Below, piece by piece: positions 48,326-61,700 of a stretch of 64,000 bases of DNA. Position 1 is the first letter of the stretch, and each line of letters begins with the position of its first letter. The DNA lies in the NCBI GenBank assembly GCA_009741485.1, contig CM019219.1:5398851-5462850 (forward strand), written 5' to 3'. A program made the position numbers and the translations under genes. Source of the DNA: Malurus cyaneus samueli (lineage: Eukaryota; Chordata; Aves; Passeriformes; Maluridae). Below the pieces are notes generated by a model that saw nothing but the letters and a program-made list of their open reading frames with translations, was not told where the DNA came from and ran no database searches.

Positions 48326-48395
48326 GGGCCAGCCATGCAGCTGGTGTAAATCAGCACAGCTCCACTGAAGTCGGTGGAGTGACACCAGTTGTAGG
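48326..48395. repeat. Fragment of an ancient palindromic amniote repeat
   Basis: The string CAGCTGGTGTAAATCAGC followed by AGCTCCACTGAAGTC, GGTGGAG and ACACCAGTTGTA matches an old, widely dispersed repeat that I recall from bird, turtle and crocodilian sequence, whose standard form has GACTTCAATGGAGC and ACACCAGC. It folds into a nested hairpin: CTGGTGT pairs with ACACCAG, and CTCCAC with GTGGAG. I am not sure of the database name. It predates the CR1 copies. Confidence 0.6.
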
Positions 48396-51300
48396 CACAT
48401 GAAGGTTTGGCACCCAAGTAATTTGGATTTTCAGCAAGGAAAATCAGAGCTACTTATCCTGTGGATCTGATGATTGAACCTCTGTTTAAAAGGTTGTATT
48501 TTGAAATTCCGAATCAAGAAAACCGTATATTACATTTTAGGTTTTGAACAGCTTTTGCTGGCTGTGGAAACTTTAATTCATCACAGTTGGCACTGAGCTT
48601 TATCTGAGATAGTGTAATGGAAACTCTTAAGGACTGATGAGGTTTTTAACATTTTACATGTGTATTTACCCTTTCTATTTTTTAATATATGAGCAGGATT
48701 GCAGGGCATTGGACTCTGACCCATATTCCATTACATTCAGGAAAAGTCTTTTCATTGGTGTCCAAGAGCTCTGGGTCATTCTGTTGGTCAGCCAGACATA
48801 TATGTCTATCCTGTGTATTGTCTATATTTATTTTGTGAGATGGGAAAAATTAACATGCCTACCATTTACGGAGATGTTTGCACATGAACATTACATCACA
48901 CATTTAAATAAATACAGATGCATTTATTTCAGCATGTGGCTATCCAGACGTCTATGCTTGCCTGGCATACATCTGGATAACTGAAGCATACGATTTCCAC
49001 TTGTTTATAACTCCTTTCTTTCTGAACCAATTTTTTTTCCAACTTATCCAAGCCCACATTTCTCACTGGAGATTACATGCCAAGCCTAAACTGTTTTCAG
49101 TTACCCTAGCACAAGTTTAACATCTGAAACAATTCTTTAAGCATGCTCTAAACCAACCATATGGGTTTTTACCAAACTTTCCAAAAGCTGCAAAAGTATC
49201 AGCCTAAAGGAGTAATTTTTCTGGAAACTCATAAAGGGGCTTAGAAAGGAAGTACCTCTTTAACTATCAAGGAACCCTCAACTACCAAAGAATTATTTTC
49301 AAGAAGGTCTGGAAGTCTGTTTCTGGGCAAACACATGTCCTGTGCTGTCACCTTATGTTGGGTTGGGTAAATTCTGATTTCAGTCCTAACACATGTAAGA
49401 CCCCTAAGAGCGTTGTTTACAGCTTGTGTTGAAACTGTGAGTTGGAATTTGTTCCCAAATTTTGCCACACTCTCAAAAAGTTCGTTCCACCTGTGAGAGC
49501 CTATCAATAAGTTCTGTGGTGTGTCCTGAAGGAGCAAGGTGAGGACACCTGGGCTTCCAGACTGGTTGAAATCTGGAATGAGAGATCAGATCTGCCATAG
49601 CAGCAAACGTGAACTCTGAATTCTCTCCTTGGGTTTATGGGCTGGTACTACAGAACTTCACAGCATGGCAGGGAAAAAGCAGTTTGTGTTCAGGCCCCAA
49701 CAGGGGAAGCGTGAGCAGAAGAGCCTGAGAGGAAAGCCTGTTAACCTAAGCCCCATCTGCTACATCCTAACAGAAGCAACGTAGATAATTTCCATATGGT
49801 GTGTTCTTATTCTAACAAGCTTCAAGTTTTGAACTTTTTGGAGCTCTCTTTTCTTTTGAGATATGAGAGTCTTTTTTATCAAGTAGCAGAAATTAGGTTA
49901 TCTCTGTGTGACAGCAGCAGATAGTGCAAAGTCCTCTGGAAGCAGCAGTAAAGAGCACTTTGCAGCCAGTCAGGGCTGCGCAGTTCCTGTCCAAACAGGT
50001 CCACACAACAAAAATCCCTGGGGTTTGGGCTGCTGAGCAGGAGGAAGGGTGACACTCAGTCCCCCCTCATGGAAGAGTTCTCTGAACTGGTGGTGTTCAA
50101 GCAAGGTAACAGTACCTGAGGGCTCTGCTCTCTGTAGAGCTTTTGCTGGCTTGGCTTTTGTGAGCTTTAAGTTGTCAGTATTCCCATGAGAAACTCCACA
50201 GACAGCAAATGTAATGGCAAACGTAAGCAGTATTTTAAGGACATAGGTGACAGTGAAACCCTATCCTCGTTTTCCTCCCCATTTAGTCATGCTTTTCATT
50301 CCACCCTCGCTTGCAGGTGACATGAATTTGATTATCTCAGCTCCCCAACCACCCAATGAAAAACAGCAGCTCCCATCCAGAAGCAAATCAGCATGAAATC
50401 AGAGAGCTGACAGTGGTTTCTCAGAAACTCCCTTTAATGTAGTTACAGTGTGGACTGGGTTACCTATTCAAACCGAGCTGGGCTGACACATCTGACCCAA
50501 CCGAGCATCACCGTGTTTGTGTTCAACCCATCCCAGATTACAGCTGTGGTGGGAGGGAAAGCTGAGGTGTTTAACAAATGCTATTATTTTATAAGCTTCT
50601 GTTAAATAGTTAGACAAATATTCTGTAATCCTTCAGGCTCATCTTAGGTCAACCACATAGTTAATGAACAATGATAACAAATTAGCAAGTTGAAATTGAA
50701 GCTTTGGGGAAAATGCCCCATCTCTTCATCACACGCCTGTGTGAACATACGCAGAGTCTGTTAAGCATTTACATTTTAGTTCAAACTTACTTGCCACACT
50801 CAAGGAAAATAAATTCGCTGCTTTTAATAAGAGGATTGAAACCAAAGGGCATTTAATCTTTTATGATCAACAATAATATTTAAATGCTAGAATATATTAA
50901 ATCTACTTATAACAATCCCTCATTACACAAGCTATGTTTTCTTCCCTAATGAACTGCATGTTTCCAAACACAGTGCTACAAAAGTGTTCGCAAAAATCTG
51001 CTTTACTTTCCAAATGTTTCACAATATAAACTGCAGGCATTTCACATTTTTTATAATTCAAGCTTTAATACTATGCAAATATGTCTTAGCTGAAACACAG
51101 AATTCCTGCATTTGGAATTATAATACAATAGCAGAGCAGTGACTGTTTTTCTGTAACCATTGTCTTTCTCACCAAAGGCTAAAGTTTATGTTAAAGCGTG
51201 CATGCACAGTACCATGGAGACACCAAATAGTCCACGTCTTACTGCACTGATTAAACAGAACACCTAAAAAATGTAAATAACTGGGTTTCCTTGCTAGTAT

Positions 51301-53999
51301 TGTAATGGTTAGTTCTTGTTTTATACCATGCTCAAAAGAATGGCAGGCAGAAATATGAAGAAGAAATAAAAGTCTCTGTCATGGACATCTTAAAAAGGCC
51401 CTGATCCTATACATGCAGGATGGAATTGTGCAGATTTATTCAGGTGAGTCCCTTCAAGTGTTGCGTTCCCAAAAAATCCCTACATGGCAGCAGAAGCAAG
51501 AGAGAAAACCTGCGGGGTCATCTTTTAAAAAGGGTTTTTTCCCTTCCTTTTAAATATCTCCTTCTTCATTTCTGCACATTGATTTGGTATCCTTTTATGC
51601 AGATGGGGTCATTTTTTCCCCTAGAATTGTGGAGGATTTTAGACACCAGAACTGTTGCCATCTTCCTGTCATCTTTCCATTGTCCGGAGACAAAGCCCTG
51701 TGAAGCCCTGGAGAAATTTAAGTGGAATATTTCTCAGAGAGGTCCTGATGCAGTAAGGTGCTTAGCATCAGATAGGACTGGGACCTCAGACAGAACCTAT
51801 TCTGTTTTTAAGTGGCCTGCAAGGGATGCACTTTGCCTGAAATTCATTCCAGCCCAAGATTGTGAACATAGCGGACAATAGATGGATTGGTGTAAAACTA
51901 TCCCAGATAACTGCTCATACATCTTCCCTCTGTCACTGAAATTTGCCATGATGTGTTCAAAGCCAAGAGGCATTATTTGTGCTGTCCTGGATCTGTTAAG
52001 GAATGGCAGGGGGAGGACAGAGATACTTAGGGATTTAAAAGCAGAGAGAACTCTATGAAAGAGATAAAAGGAGTCAAATGCACAAACCCTATTTGAAGTC
52101 CTTAAAGCATAAGAAAAGAAAGTATTAGACTTACCACATAGGGAGAGCTGGAATTTGTGTAGCTCTGGCCCCTGTGAACTGTAGCTGCTATTTTAGGGGT
52201 GGTCTGAATGTTTGAAAAGCTAGCCTGAATTCACAAAACTTTTCCCTAGTACTTATAATGCTCTTTTTTTTCCCCCTATAAAAGTTGACTCTTTTTACTG
52301 TTTTTGTTTTTATGAACTGCATCCTAGCTGATGTATCTGTTGTCATGCTAGAGAGAGGAGAGAACTCATTGGAAGCTGAGAAATAGAAAGCAATGAATTC
52401 TATTTTATGCTGTAGCTATCCATCTAGAAGTGTTTCTCCATCAAGCCAGCACACCAGGTCTTGGATAGCAATGGTTGACTAAGAATCTTCTCTGCAAGTG
52501 CTTTCTACATCTTTATTACCTCATCTCATAATATTGTTCTGTGGTCAAAGTTTCTTTCAACCATATTTTTCCCACTTCCTCTCTAAGCAAAACTGAGCCC
52601 AATATCAGTGGAATCAGTTTTGAAAACCAGTGTCTTCTGGTGAGTTTGTACTTTGGTATCATGTATTTCTCCTTTATTCATTGTATCTAACATCTATTTT
52701 GATGAGTGTCCACACTAAGGTATACACAACACTGTTGGTCATTTCAGGGTGCCAGCATTATAGATCAGGGAAGTGCACAAAATATATTCTTTGCTGAGCT
52801 GCCAATTCCAAAACAGAAAAAAAAATTTAAGTTCCTAAGAAAATTCACACAGATAACCTGCTCGGAAGCATCTCTCACCTGCCTGTTTACCAATACTGTA
52901 AACTTTTATGTAAAGTTAACAATAATGATATTTCTTTGCCCCTCTATTGGCTGTGTAAGGTTGTTGGCTCAATGCTGCACACAAGTTCTTCCTCAGGACT
53001 ATCTCATCAGAAGCTCTTCTCTGTAGAATTACCTTAAAATAAAATAGCAGGTGATTTGCTTCCACTGATGGGTATGGTTAATCTTTTAGACCCAAAGAAT
53101 GCAGATATCTCTGGTGCTCACTGCTATTACTATTTCCACCTATGATGCTGGCCCTTTCCTGAGTCTCAAACAATACATTTATATATACATATATTTGTAC
53201 ATTCATGACTCCACAGCACCATTTAAAAGCAAATGTGCATGAAAAAAAAAGTAGACCCATCAGGAGGTAGGATAAGTCTACTGCTGGAAAGGTTTTCTAT
53301 TAGGTTGAAGGCAGTTTGCCATACTTGGGAGATTTTGCAAAATATTTTTTCAACATTTTTCCCCACCACCAGTATGTTCACTGGAGAGCTATCTGAGTAA
53401 TAGTCTGAAAAATAATTGTAAAAGTTATGTTGATAGCAATCAAGTTGGCTGAGTATTTCTCTAATGCACAGATCTCTCAATAATTCAAGTGCAGGCAACC
53501 CAAGCAGAGCCACGGGTAAGCTTTAGCTGCTTTCAGAACATAACTGAAGGTATAATATGCACTTCAGTACCTCCTTATTTATATCTTATTTCCTTCACTG
53601 ATATCTACTCACATTTCATCCAGGATTCATATAAACTACTTGAATGATTAATCCAAGATCGAGTCATTTTGAAAAGAGGGAATTCTATTTGTTTTCCAGG
53701 AATGTGGAAAGGCTTGATTCTGAAACTCACAATTTCATCGAGTGGCCACGCTGGAATCCCAAATCTTGTGACCCAGGTGGTGTTTGTCAAGGACCATAGC
53801 TCCAGTCACAGATGTAATCAAGCAGGAATCCAGTTCCAGCTCTGTTTCCTGCATTTCCCAGGGACTGCATTGTCTGGAAGCCAATGCACAGGGACAACCA
53901 GCAAATAAACACTTTATCCAAGTAAATCTGCCACATAAGCCTTTTGAAATTCAATCTCATTGTGTTTTTCTGATGTGAGTGAGTGCTACTCAACAGGTA
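48396..53999. other. Non-coding DNA, no gene seen
   Basis: AT-rich. The largest frame is 51420-51881 plus (153 codons), with no domain and no splice or promoter context. Short alternating AT stretches lie at 53175-53192. I see nothing else distinctive between 48.4 and 54.0 kb. Confidence 0.5.
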
Positions 54000-54450
54000 T
54001 CACAAGTCAAGCTCGAGTCTTTGCCCTTTTTAGTTTCCATGAGCAGGATCAATAAAAGGCTCTGCAAAACATTGGATTATAGGCTGAGCAGGCTGGATGC
54101 AGGAGCCAAATTAACAACCTGCCATGGTGTAGAAAGCTGCAGATTTGCTCTGATGAATGGAGCTCATAGTAATTATTTTTTTTTTTCAGAGTGCGAATTG
54201 AAACATTATTGTACAACTATTAGTTTCCAGGAAAAAAATGTAATTGCTTCTAGATGCTGCTCGCTGTTTTCAAGAGCTCTTTAACCTTTAACTTTTTCAG
54301 TACAAAGGAAGCCTTGCTGTGCAGTGAATCTAACAAGACCATCATTTATAGTTGGCAGAGTTCATTAGTCAGTCGTAACAGTTTAATTATTAGCATTTTA
54401 ATGCATGAGTGTTTAACTAGACAGAACAACAGTCTTTTAGGTACGGCTTG
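54000..54450. promoter_or_regulatory. Candidate regulatory block, homeodomain-motif rich
   Basis: Contains AGTAATTATT near 54169, GCGAATTG, GTAATTGC near 54240, CATTAGTC, CAGTTTAATTATTAGC near 54381 and TTTTAATGCATGAG. Unique, low-complexity-free sequence with this density of TAATTA-type sites is typical of developmental enhancers. Conservation was not tested. Confidence 0.25.
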
Positions 54451-57400
54451 AGACTTCTTAAAAGAAAACGAACTAATTGGTGCTGTTGTTTATACTGTGG
54501 CTCAAATTAGACAACCAAAATTCGAGAAATTTAGAGTCAGATTTTGTCACCCATTAAATTAACATTCTATTTGATGGCCCTTTCAGTAGGTTTCAGCTTT
54601 AATGAAAATATGTCTCTTCATAGGAATAAAAACTCTTTCATCTTTTGTATCTTAAAAAAATAGTTTTGGTGAACTGGGCAAGGCCAATTTCTTCAGTTAA
54701 GACCCTGACGCAGAATCTGGTTTTGCTCTAAGTTGATTTCTCTTCAAGTTATCTCTGATTACAGCAATGAAAGTACAGTGTCAGCCAGGGCCCAGGTTAG
54801 TAGTTATCTGAGGTAAATTAATAGTTTGCAAATCAAAAAGTTATTTGAAATGTTGTACAAAGAACTTTTTTTAATTTGATTCAAATGTTTTCATTAGTCT
54901 ATTTTTCTTTTCTTGAAAAAGTTTCGATGAAAACTTTTTCTACAATTGAAAATAATTCTTCAGTTTTTGTTTTATAGTCTAAATTTCACTTTTGATTTAA
55001 CCCCTTTAGGAACCCAGGTTTTTTCTCCCTTTCTTTTTATAGATTGCTGGAAATTACAGTTGTGTGGGAGCTAGAGGTCTGAAGGGGGATCTTTGGGAAC
55101 AGGTTGGAGTGCTTGGGAGATCAAAGGAAGAGAACAAAAAAAACGTGGATGCTTATCAGAACAGCTCTTCCGGACCCTCAAAGAATCCAATTTCTGATTA
55201 TGGACCGAAGGAAAATATGTGAACGTGGGTTATCTTCGTTATCTTGGCATGGCAGGTTAATGGTGCTGGCAGAACACGCTCTGAGAAACCCCGAAGGGTT
55301 GTACAGTCCCACGGGAGTGATGCCACTGAACAGCACCCCTGACACTCTGTGTGCTTCCTGCAGATGTTGAGGGATAACTTCCATTAGTCCTCTTCAACCT
55401 CTGTTCCACTGTGACCAACAAACAAGGCATGACACCATTCCCTCCTTTCACCCATCTTTGTTCTGCTTTCCCTCTGCTTTCCTTCCTCCCTCCCTTCCCA
55501 TCCCTTCCTCTCTCCTCTGGAGCACGATGTTCTTGGATTAGAACATGGACTAAGAGAGTAGAGGAGAATTGGTTCATGGCATTTTGTTAGGTAGAAGGGA
55601 AGTGTGCAGATCGATTGGCTGATTATTTTTATAAATGCTGGACTCCCAGCTGGTTTAGATGTGTGGTCCTACCCTGGCACATGGCATGGTGATCTGCATG
55701 GGATCCCCCAGGATCTGAGAGCATGTCTGACCCCAAGGGCAGTGACTGACTTCTGCAAATCACAGGGTGCCCTGAATACTGGTAAATCAGGGGATTTCAG
55801 GAGCTGACCCCTCAATTTCTTCTCCATAATCTGGTAAAGGATGGTGTGTGGCTAAAAGAGTTTTGTAGAGTCTCAATGGATCTGTGGGGCGATGTTACAG
55901 GCAATATTTTTTTTTAAACATTTCCTGATATACTGACTGTCTCTCTGCAGCATTCCTATGTTTTTTGAATAGTTAAATGTGTTGCAACAGGACTCAAGTA
56001 TCAGTTAAAAACTGTCCCTGCTTACAATTTGTTGCAGACAGAAGTGTTACATCATATTTACAAGGTAAAATTAGTAGCTCCAGGTTTTACGGAAGGAAGA
56101 AATACCTATTCAGGTCGAGCATATAATGACACTTAGCCAGTTTCACAAACTGTTTATTAGAGCTCATCAGTTTTAGCAGGATATTTAGAATTAGAAATAA
56201 ACATTTGCTGTGGAAATGCCTTTCCCCTCAACATTTCCAGACACAATGTGTCTTTAGTCAGACAAAAGGCTTTTATTTTCAAGAAATGGTATTTCAGTGC
56301 TGGAAATGCCAGCTCCCTGGTGCTGAGATGTAGTTTCTGGAAGTCCCTTCCAGATGTGAAGCTTTAAGGAATTAAGTTATATTGGGGAAGTGGATTATCC
56401 CTCGTGGAGAGCATTTTATCACCTCGTTAGGTTTAGGAAGCCCAGGTGATAGAGAAGAGTGGGAGAAAGAGATGCTTGTACAAAATGCTTCCAATCACAA
56501 AACAACAGGGAAAGACTGCCAGATAATACACTCACACTGCTGTAAAGTCTGTCTCTGTGTTAGACTATGATTAATATAATTTAATCAAGTGATTGGATAA
56601 AGGAGAACAAAAAGCTAGAGCAAGCCTGGATTGTCCCTGTGCAGCATGTTGAGAGAGCCACTAAGCAAATGAAAATGTTCTGGTGGTAGAGTGGCTCCAA
56701 ACAACCAGCCAGCTTCCTGACAAAGAAGTGCCACCTGATCTCTTGGATGTGTCCTTTTACACTATTTCTGCAGTTGTTTTTCTTGATTTCTGCTGCCACT
56801 GTCCATCTGATTATGCCTTGCCTGTGTGTGAGAGAGAGTGAGAGAGAGAGAGGGGGAGGGAGACACAGAGTGTGTGTTTTGTACATATCATCAGATTCGA
56901 GCTTGCCCTCTGAGGATATCAGTGCCCTAATTAGCACATCAGTATTATGCAAAAGGTAGAAGCATTTCTGGTTCCCTTTAGTCACAGAGGGCTTGCTTAT
57001 ACTACACACTCTTGTCTCAGAACAAGGGAAGTTTGTTCCTGGTGTAGCTGATTGGTGTCCCCTCCCTGTGAACGGGACACTCGGTCCCCTCGGGAGTTCC
57101 TCTTGAGATTTGAATAAAGTGGCAGCCTGGTTTTCTATAGCCCTATTTACATCTGTGTCACCATTTGTTTGCTGCTGGAGTCAAGGCTACAGGTAACACA
57201 GAAAATCAGACCCCGGTGCACAAAGACTTGTAAAACACCCTGTACTGGCTGTACTTTTTACCTGTGTGCAAGGAGTGTTTGTGCCTGAGCTCCAGTTGTT
57301 CAAACATGGATAAAAGCTTGTCAGGATTGTAAAGGAAAGCACTCAGAAATCACAAAATGTCAAAGCTGAGGCTCACTTATAAATCCATCCTTCTTTAAGG

Positions 57401-58449
57401 TATGAATACCAGTGTAGGCAGCTTTTAATTACATATCCAGGCTGTGTTTTTCCTAGATGTGCATGTGAGGTGGGGTGACTCTGTGTGCACATTTATAGAG
57501 CTGTGCAGTCTGGGAGAGCATACATTAAACCCCCTTTTCTTACCCATAAATAGAGATGATTCCAAACCAAAACCCTAGCTTCAAGCTAGCTACGGACCTC
57601 AGGGAATTCAAAATCAGAATCTGGATTTGGATCTGAATTTAGCAGCTTAGGCCCATCTGCAATAAATACATACAGGATGAAATGTAGATAACTGAGATAT
57701 AAGGCTATATAGACTTCAAAGTGGCTCTGATAAAATCATGATAACCACAAGAAAGAAGTGGTGTGTGATCTCAGATGAGATATCCCCAAGATGTCTATAC
57801 AGCTTAATTTTCCCACATTGTGTCCTTTTATCTTCAATGGATAAAAGGTGAATTATTATTATTATAGGCAGTGGAGCAGTAACGCCTGTTATTCAGGTTG
57901 TCTAACACTTTCCATTGTTCCCCCTGCAGTCACTTATAACTTTTGCAGACTTTAACCTTTCGAGCTGAAGTTTCCCATACTTGGAGTTTGCCTCAGGTTG
58001 AATTTGATGGAGAATAGGCAGACTGAGCAATAGCGGTGGCAATAAATCATGTCAACATTTGCTCCTGCATTTGTGAACTGTCATTTTAAGATAGCTGCTG
58101 AGAGGACGAGGGAGCAAACAAACAGGCAACTCGAAAAGCCTGAGCCATCACAGTCACCTTATCAAAGAGTGATCATGTTAAACCTCGAGTGACGGAAAGC
58201 CAGACAGCAGGTGGGTGGGACATGAAGGAGGCAGTGGCATTTCTCACACGGTGCCACCTGTGCTTTGCCTCTCACAAGAGCAACCCCTGCCTCAACTGAG
58301 TAATCCACCTGCTTTAATATCTCTAGGATTCAGTTTTCACACAGCAATGCAAAAAAACAAAAGAGGTCTAAGTCAGAAATGTGCACAGCCTGAGCGCTGT
58401 CCCACATTCCCCACCCAATCAGCAGATAGGAGCTGTGCTCAGCCAGACT
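54451..58449. other. Non-coding DNA, no gene seen
   Basis: Includes a poly-pyrimidine stretch (about 55439-55519), a TG/AG-repeat tract at 56823-56855 and a 15-base palindrome CTAGCTTCAAGCTAG at 57575-57589. Open frames are below 145 codons and unrecognised. Confidence 0.5.
56823..56855. repeat. Compound TG/AG simple repeat
   Basis: TGTGTGTG passes into AGAGAGAGTGAGAGAGAGAGAGG and then a GGGGGAGGGAG stretch. It is a short purine-rich microsatellite, probably polymorphic. Confidence 0.85.
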
Positions 58450-58760
58450 GCCATGCTAGCTGATAATTATTGTTGTATTAATTGGTGCTGTCCAGACTAG
58501 ACAGAATGTAAAAGATCCCACTGTGTCCAATAATTAATGTTTTTCCCTCACTGCAATGTCATTAATAAGGGGTTCCTCCAAGAAACAAGTAATTGGATGG
58601 TTCAGCTTCATTAGGGTATTTTTAGATAAGGTTTGGTCTAGAGACATATAGGAAAGCTTATTATGTTTATTTAGACTGTATTATCTATTGCTAATGTGTT
58701 ATACTGATTTTGTATCTTCCACATTCTCAGGGATTGTAATGATAAAAGGAATGTACAAAT
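58450..58760. promoter_or_regulatory. Candidate regulatory block, TAATTA-dense
   Basis: Homeodomain-like cores are unusually dense: GATAATTATTG, TTAATTGGTG, AATAATTAATG, CATTAATAAG, GTAATTGGATGG and GATTGTAATG. A CAGACTAGACAG (SMAD-like) lies near 58492 and TTAGATAAGG (GATA-like) near 58622. The pattern resembles a vertebrate developmental enhancer. This is inference from motifs alone. Confidence 0.3.
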
Positions 58761-61700
58761 TGCGATTTAAATGAACAGAAATGCTGCCTTTAATTTAGCT
58801 ATATTGAAATGATGGACAAAATGCCATCTCAAAATAAACATCACCAGTATCCTATAAATCTCCAGTTTTCTCAGAGACACACAAAGCTATTGTCACAGGA
58901 AGACAAAAGTCAGATTTTACTAATTAGAGATGAGCATAGTGGAGCGCTCTTGTTTTGGCAATTATCTGAGCAGCTTTGGAAAGTGGAATGTGTAAATCTG
59001 GGCTTGGAAATTACTTTGAAAAGAAGACTGAGGGGCTTTTTCAGGGGTATCATTTACATGGTCATGTATGACTTTATTATTCTGCAAAGATGCCTTGGGA
59101 ATCCGACTCACATGAAAACTTGATATGCAAGTGAGCTAGAGACCAGGATGTGGCGGATTTACACAGGAAACATATATGGCTAGTCAAAACAGCTCTGTTT
59201 TACCACAAAGGAGCTTTGCACATGCTTTGCAAGGATTTTATGTGGGAGCTTATTCCTGAACATAGCACATAGCCAGTTTTTCACAAACCAAAGTTACTCT
59301 AGTTAAATTTTTTTGGAGCAACTCAGCCAAACCGGTCCTGTTCACAGCTGCATCCTCCTTAATCTCATCACAAGACACAGATCTCCCACTAGGAAATAAT
59401 AATCCACAGTTTAGTGTCTGTATTATGCTTAGTGCAAACACAAGAGACCACATTCATCCCAAAGTAATTCTCTAAATATGAGAGATCTTGTTACAACAGG
59501 GATGCACTTGGCCCAGAGGGTGTCAGAAAGTGAAACGGGCTCATCACGCCGTGCTAAATAAAAGCAAAGGAAAACATCATCAGGGAAACTACTCAGAGAC
59601 TTAGAAGAGTTCAGTTGATCCTTATTAAGTTATTGTGTTGGTCAGCATTTTCAGTGAGTTGTGCAAAGGATGCTGAGCCAGAGTCTCATCGCAAGTATTT
59701 ACAAATTTAGAGCCATTCCCTCAGTTTCTCACTGTGGCAAATGAAAAAAGAATTTTCCTCCTCCCTCCCTGCCAAAAACATCTTTGCCAAGAATGCTGCA
59801 TATTGATAGCTCAGTGCAAACTGCTGCCATCAGTGCTATTTTAAAAGCAGGAATTCTTATAAGCAATATGCAGGACTTGTCCAGACAAATGTCTAAACCT
59901 GTCACAGAAAGTTCACCTCACAAAAAACTAAGCACAGCTCCGGGAATGTCACCACATCATAATTTTCTGTCATAATGGGATATGATTTTAGCCATCATAT
60001 TTCATTAGCATAAATTATCTTAAAAAGGCACAAAATTCCGTGCCTGTGGACCCCTTCCTGCTGCAGGATAGCAGAGAGGAAATCACATGTAATTCTGCTG
60101 GAGCCCAGGGTGTTACACCAGCACAAATCATAGCACAATAATGTCCTCGGTGTCCCGGGTTCCTCAATAAGATTCACAAAAATAAATTCCATTAGTATGT
60201 GTAGAAATACGTCTTTCCCATAATGATATGACTATAAACTTTTGTACTTGAGAACGGTAACAGAGAGACCCCTTGAAAGCCAGATATTGATAGCTCACTT
60301 TATGTTTAAAGATGTCAACAGAACACAATGGTTCTCAGCATCCCTATTAGTTATCTTTAGTAAGAGAGAAGAAGATTTAAAGTAAGGGAATGAGGTTTGC
60401 AATGTAACGAGATAAAGTCATCTCCTGCAGTCTAGAGGATTTCTTTAATCTTATTTTTAGAGAGGAGCTGAGGAGCTTTTGCAAAACCGGCTTGTTTGGA
60501 TTCAGTTCTCATTTTATCTCATCCACGAAAGTTTAGTCGAAGAGGGAAACAGATAAAAGTTTTGAGCAAACTGAGGTGGTTTTACATTGCACTCATCAAC
60601 CTTCTTAATCTGGGTTTGCTTTTGTAAAACCAGTTTTAATCCAGATCTCTCTTTATCCAGTCTCCCAGAACATGAGGAGTGCTACAGAAGTTTGGAATTA
60701 AGAGACATTTTTTTTTAAAAGTTATATTGTCTTCTATTTAGCATCTAGAAAATTGTTGAGGTCTTTTTTTCACTGACCATAGAAGCGGTTTATAGTCATA
60801 AGTAAAAATATTTCCATTAGATGCTTTCATGATGAAATTTCTCCCAAAATTAATTTTGCCCAAGGAAAATCTCAGCATTTGAAAAAGTCCTCTTTTACTT
60901 TAGAGGATTCTTTTAATGTGTCAGCCATTGAATCCAAATGAGGGAGGTCATTTTCCATATTCAGAAGCTAGTCTGCATTTTACTTTTCAGGCCCCTGATC
61001 TTAGCTAACAGAGGAGCTTCTCTGTATCCAAAGTTTATCTATCATTAGGAATTTACAGGAGGAGTGGAGCTGAGAGAGAGACTATCTTCATTTTAGTCAT
61101 ATAGAACACAATCAGCACTCTGTTTTTCCTTTTTCCAGCATGGTATAAAAGATTTATCACTAAAGACCTCTGCTAGGAGCATCTTCTTGCATGATGGAAT
61201 CAGTTATCTGCTCTAAAATAGGAACAGTCCAAACAATAGGGGGAAAAGTGTCTTCAGATAAAGATTTTGTAAGTTAACAGTTTCTAGTTAACATTGCAAT
61301 GGCCCTTCATGAATCAGCTTCCAAGCTCCCAGAGCTGTCAAAGAACCTCCAAACTTCTCCATCTCTCATTAACCATTGCAGTGGCTAAATGAAGAATGAA
61401 AGTTGATACATTTTACTGCAGTCATTCACCATGGCCTTTGATCAAGAAAAAACATTTCCCGTGCGTGTCCCCTCCTTCTCTTCAGGGAGAAACAGGTAAA
61501 TCAACACTCATCTTTCTGGATTGCCTTGCATTATCTGATTCATTCAATACTGCCAAATATTTTTGTCTTGCCTCCAAAAAGCTTTTGGGGAGAAATGTTC
61601 AAGTCCTGAAGGACCTCGGGCCTTTTCTGAAAGCCTGAGCATTCTTAGCATTTGTTCCTACATCTCTAAAGTTCCTGCAGGCAAAGATTTACAAGCTCTG

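Noticed and set aside
51420..51881. A 153-codon plus frame
   Set aside because: No recognisable family, no promoter or splice context; expected by chance at this window size.
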